This document shows positions 33,304 to 35,838 of a stretch of DNA of 35,838 nucleotides, piece by piece (position 1 is the first letter of the stretch; the number at the start of each line of letters is the position of its first letter). The position numbers and the translations under genes are program-made. The stretch comes from Planctomycetota bacterium. Its GTDB lineage: Bacteria; Planctomycetota; Planctomycetia; Planctomycetales; Planctomycetaceae. Below the pieces are notes generated by a model that was not told where the DNA came from, did not search any database, and was given only the letters and a program-made list of their open reading frames with translations. The stretch lies in assembly GCA_030836185.1 (NCBI GenBank), contig JAURQH010000092.1, positions 1-35,838 of the forward strand, written 5' to 3'.

Positions 33304-34710
33304 ATGTTCACCCGCCAACAACTTGACGATATCCGCGTGACGGTAATGGGGCTCGGCCGATTCGGCGGAGGCACCGGCGTCATTCGTTTTCTGGTCAATC
33401 AGGGCGCTCGGGTCACTGTCACCGACTTGAAGCCAGCCGACGATCTCGCCGACTCACTCGACTTGATTTCCGATCTGAAACTTGAAGCCGTCCATCTTGG
33501 CGGGCATCACGAACAGGAATTCACAGATACCGACCTGTTGATCGTCAATCCTGCGGTCCCTCGTGATAGCGAGTGGTTACAACTAGCGATAGATGCCAAT
33601 GTTCCTCTTTCTTCGGAAATTGGACTGTTCCTGCAATTCAATCCCGCCAATGTCATTGGAGTAACCGGCAGCAATGGCAAGTCAACGACGACCGCACTGA
33701 TACATCATCTCCTGAAAGAAGCCGGCATCAAAGCACATTTGGGAGGCAATATCGGCGGCAGCCTCTTGAATTCTCTGGATGAGATTGAATCCTCTGATTG
33801 GGTCGTTCTGGAGCTTTCGAGTTTTCAATTGGCGGCACTCGATCAAATGTTCTGCAGCCCACGCATTGCCGTCATCACCAACTTCACTCCCAATCACCTT
33901 GACTGGCACGGTTCGTTAGAAGATTATCGTCGCGCGAAACAGACAGTCCTCCGCTGGCAATGCTCGACGGGACATGCCGTTCTCCCCTTGGAAGATCCGC
34001 ATGTTTCGCATTGGCCCGTCCACTCAGACCCGATCTGGTTTGCATTGAAAGACACCGGCGGACGTGGCGTCTATCAATCCGATTGCGGTCAACAAATCAT
34101 TTACAGAACGAAAAACAACGAATCCCGCTGGGAAGTCACCGAACTGAACCACCTCCCCGGCGAACACAATCTGCGCAACATCCTCGCAGCATGTGCGACG
34201 GCCCTTTCTGCCGGAGTCCCCGGTGAGACGATCAATCAATCTCTTAGCACATTCAAACCATTGCCTCATCGGCTTGAATATGTGGGAGAGTTCGCCGGTC
34301 GTCGATTTTTCAATGACTCGATCTCCACAACTCCCGAATCGACCATCGCCGCATTGGATGCGTTCCATGAACCGATTGTCCTGCTCGCGGGTGGCTACGA
34401 CAAACAAGTCGATCTGACCCCAATGTCGGCAAGGATTGCGGAAAAGACAAAAGCCGTGTCACTGATGGGACAAACCGGCAATCGTATTTGCGAGCAGATG
34501 AACAAAGCTGCCGCTCCCAAAACGGTCAATTGTGCCGTTCATGAATCGTTCGAAGACGCCTTCCATTGGGCGATGTCTCAATCTTATCCGGGAGACATCG
34601 TGCTTCTCAGCCCCGGCTGCGCCAGTTACGATTGGTTCCAGGACTTCCGCGACCGCGGCGAACAGTTCGTCGATTCCGTCCAACGCTGGGCCTCACACCA
34701 GACGAATTAG
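33304..34710 (+). CDS. murD: UDP-N-acetylmuramoylalanine-D-glutamate ligase
   Basis: A 468-residue Mur ligase adding D-glutamate to UDP-MurNAc-L-Ala in peptidoglycan synthesis, in the cytoplasm. Domain 1 opens with 'VTVMGLGRFGGGTGVIRFL' (UDP-binding Rossmann). The ATP loop GVTGSNGKSTTT lies at 119-130, followed by 'VLELSSFQLAAL', 'ITNFTPNHLDWHGS' (His and Asp), 'LNHLPGEHNLRNILAA' and the domain 3 marker 'FNDSISTTPESTIAAL', which is diagnostic of MurD among Mur ligases. AGGAA lies nine bases before the ATG. The gene stands alone, away from the dcw cluster, but peptidoglycan synthesis genes are known in planctomycetes. Confidence 0.96.
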   Translation: MFTRQQLDDIRVTVMGLGRFGGGTGVIRFLVNQGARVTVTDLKPADDLADSLDLISDLKLEAVHLGGHHEQEFTDTDLLIVNPAVPRDSEWLQLAIDANVPLSSEIGLFLQFNPANVIGVTGSNGKSTTTALIHHLLKEAGIKAHLGGNIGGSLLNSLDEIESSDWVVLELSSFQLAALDQMFCSPRIAVITNFTPNHLDWHGSLEDYRRAKQTVLRWQCSTGHAVLPLEDPHVSHWPVHSDPIWFALKDTGGRGVYQSDCGQQIIYRTKNNESRWEVTELNHLPGEHNLRNILAACATALSAGVPGETINQSLSTFKPLPHRLEYVGEFAGRRFFNDSISTTPESTIAALDAFHEPIVLLAGGYDKQVDLTPMSARIAEKTKAVSLMGQTGNRICEQMNKAAAPKTVNCAVHESFEDAFHWAMSQSYPGDIVLLSPGCASYDWFQDFRDRGEQFVDSVQRWASHQTN

Positions 34711-34805
34711 TGTCATAGCTGATTCTTGGGAAACATTTTGTTAATCCGAATTATCCTTGTCGTTTTTGCATACGGACATTTTATTGAGCGGTTGTAAGAA
34801 GCAAG

Positions 34806-35060
34806 ATGATTGAAATCAATCTCAAAATAATTCGGGACGTTTTTGACAAGGTCCTGTCTGGTGAGATGTCCAGAGAACAAGCATCAGCGCAAGCTTATCA
34901 ATGGATGGAAGCTGCGGATTATGACAGGCTGCTCTACAGACCAGAGACAGATGAAGATAAGATATGGCAATGTATCTTATGGGTCCTCGGAATTGATTTA
35001 TTAGATAGCCCTACGACATACCTCCATTGCGAAGAAGATATCATCGACGCGCGACCATGA
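34806..35060 (+). CDS. small hypothetical protein, immunity-protein-like size and composition
   Basis: An 84-residue acidic cytoplasmic protein that I do not recognise. It is compact, helix-rich and contains several Trp and Tyr ('AQAYQWMEAADYDRLLYRPETDEDKIWQCILWVLGIDLLDSP', then 'YLHCEEDIID'). This resembles small immunity proteins of polymorphic toxin systems in size and charge, but no toxin gene is in the window, so the likeness is only suggestive. Its base composition seems more AT-rich than its neighbours. Preceded by a 95-base gap after murD; the ribosome site is weak. A GC-rich hairpin (35104-35126) follows. Confidence 0.55.
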   Translation: MIEINLKIIRDVFDKVLSGEMSREQASAQAYQWMEAADYDRLLYRPETDEDKIWQCILWVLGIDLLDSPTTYLHCEEDIIDARP

Positions 35061-35103
35061 ATCTGGAATATTAGCAAAAAGCATTTCTTCTAGCGCAGGG
35101 TGG

Positions 35104-35126
35104 CCCGGTCAGTTTCATTGGCCGGG
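35104..35126 (+). terminator. GC-rich hairpin after the 84-residue gene
   Basis: CCCGG...CCGGG closes a 23-base hairpin that extends inward through a T-G wobble, C-G and A-T pair to about eight base pairs, leaving a small loop. It lies 44 bases after the stop at 35060. It lacks a U-tract (TGACAAAG follows), so it may be a transcript-end stabiliser or a factor-dependent terminator. Confidence 0.45.
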
Positions 35127-35233
35127 TGACAAAGTCACAAGATGACTCGTCATGATCATGCAGTTGTGTGACAAACGTGGCAAACACAATTTGTAACCGC
35201 ATGAGGATTCTTCTTGTCGCCCGAACGGCCATG

Positions 35234-35252
35234 ACAGATCTTCTCGATCTGT
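35234..35252 (+). terminator. hairpin with T-tract, possible terminator
   Basis: ACAGATC (35234-35240), loop TTCTC, then GATCTGT (35246-35252), followed by TTTATC. A 7-base stem with a short U-tract is a modest intrinsic terminator for a plus-strand transcript. It may be part of the larger structured cluster rather than a gene-end signal. Confidence 0.4.
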
Positions 35253-35658
35253 TTTATCAGCGTGCTCCGCGGTGAAACCATTCACGTTCAATTACCGGGG
35301 GCTTCCGCTTCACGGAGCACCCGCCGCCACCCCAAATATATAATTTCATTCGTTTGATTCGAGTCATTCGTGGTGAATTCTTTTTATTTGTCAGGCACAG
35401 CCTGCGATACACAGCATCCAATTCACCGGCTCCCGATTTGCCAATTCGGTTGGAATGGTTCTATTGATGAAACAAGCGAATGAACATCGAATCGAGTTGT
35501 CGGGTTACGACTCGCTTTGCTCGGCTAACCCGACCTACCGTTTTTCTTTTCTTCGTGTTTCTCTACGGATTTGCGTCATAAAACTGATCCTTCAAACTGC
35601 TCTTGCTAATTCGTTCGCACCAGAGTTAGCGTTCGTGGTTCGTTGAAATCTTTGAGCC

Positions 35659-35674
35659 GCTTGCGCTAGCAAGC
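35659..35674. repeat. short palindromic element
   Basis: GCTTGC, a four-base centre GCTA, then GCAAGC. It is a 6-base stem with a tetraloop, of the kind found scattered as REP-like units between genes. Only one copy is visible in this window. Confidence 0.35.
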
Positions 35675-35810
35675 AGGGGACGTTGACACTGATTCAGCCA
35701 GGGCAATCGCATGATATTTCGGCTTGGAAGTTGCATGGTTTGAAGAGTTCACACGTGAGGCCAGGGACTGCCTCGGAATACTCAAAACCCACTTCCGAGG
35801 AACCGTTGTC

Positions 35811-35838
35811 ATGCTTACAAAACCGCCTGCCATTTTCA
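35811..35838 (+). CDS. start of a gene truncated by the window edge
   Basis: An ATG at 35811 has GAGGAA eight bases upstream, a good ribosome site, and the frame runs open to the window edge (nine codons, opening MLTKPPAIF). The first residues give no clue to the product. It would be transcribed from the right part of the non-coding region. Confidence 0.45.

Larger units (their letters stand above)
35061..35810. other. 750-base non-coding region rich in inverted repeats
   Basis: No convincing gene. The right half has an open plus-strand frame (35455-35646), but it lacks a ribosome site and its product looks random. Structure is dense in 35104-35320: the GC-rich hairpin at 35104-35126, GTGACAAAGTCAC at 35126-35138, a 7-base stem ACAGATC/GATCTGT at 35234-35252 followed by TTTAT, GTGAA-ACCA-TTCAC at 35272-35285, and a long-range pairing of GTGCTCC...GTGAA (35262-35276) with TTCACGGAGCAC (35309-35320). 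Another hairpin, GCTTGC-GCTA-GCAAGC, lies at 35659-35674. This looks like a composite of repeated palindromic elements or an RNA, not plain spacer. Confidence 0.55.

Noticed and set aside
35455-35646. 63-residue plus-strand frame in the right non-coding region
   Set aside because: No ribosome site and random-looking product; region otherwise behaves as non-coding.
1-35838. CRISPR arrays, rRNA, tRNA, prophage or complete insertion sequence
   Set aside because: No regularly spaced repeats, no RNA gene signatures and no phage genes were seen; only the transposase tail at the left edge is mobile-element derived.

Overview
The window looks like ordinary chromosome of a planctomycete (phylum Planctomycetota, probably Planctomycetaceae-like). 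I infer this from the protein mix: two DUF3299 proteins beside a MacB-type ABC exporter-like pair, secreted 'CPFC' proteins, a ThuA-domain protein, a PQQ-propeller (BamB-like) protein, a flavin halogenase-like protein, moderate GC and frequent small operons with AGGA-type ribosome sites. No database was consulted, so the placement is inference.

Layout. 1-101 is the 3' tail of an IS3-family transposase cut by the window edge. 221-865 (minus) is a thioredoxin-like lipoprotein, divergent from a long plus-strand block (1108-8679). That block holds an ABC ATPase, a MacB/FtsX-type permease with a His-rich loop, two DUF3299 proteins, two tandem paralogous secreted proteins with an N-terminal CxxC, and an M24 aminopeptidase. 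It closes with a clear hairpin terminator (8693-8717). Next come a ThuA-like protein (minus, GTG start), a Nudix hydrolase and a family 4 glycosyltransferase (plus), and a minus-strand set: M28 peptidase, GTP-type PEP carboxykinase and a four-CBS-domain protein.

After a 592-base non-coding gap, 16006-21723 is a five-gene plus-strand run: iron-type alcohol dehydrogenase, overlapping PQQ-propeller protein, HemW/HemN-like radical SAM enzyme, chorismate-lyase-like protein, and an FAD enzyme carrying the flavin-halogenase signature. The last three resemble an aromatic (4-hydroxybenzoate-type) natural-product cassette. ThiL and a Deg/HtrA protease follow on minus. A TPR protein sits 4 bases ahead of htpG, followed by an acyl-CoA-dehydrogenase-like gene. 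Then come a small orphan ORF and an M29 aminopeptidase (minus), a PhoR-like histidine kinase without a partner regulator (plus), a sodium:solute symporter (minus), murD (plus) and an 84-residue orphan. The right 780 bases are non-coding and unusually rich in inverted repeats; a new gene starts at 35811.

The two segments most likely to repay study are the DUF3299/ABC/CxxC block (possible metal-handling envelope system) and the radical SAM/chorismate-lyase/halogenase cassette.
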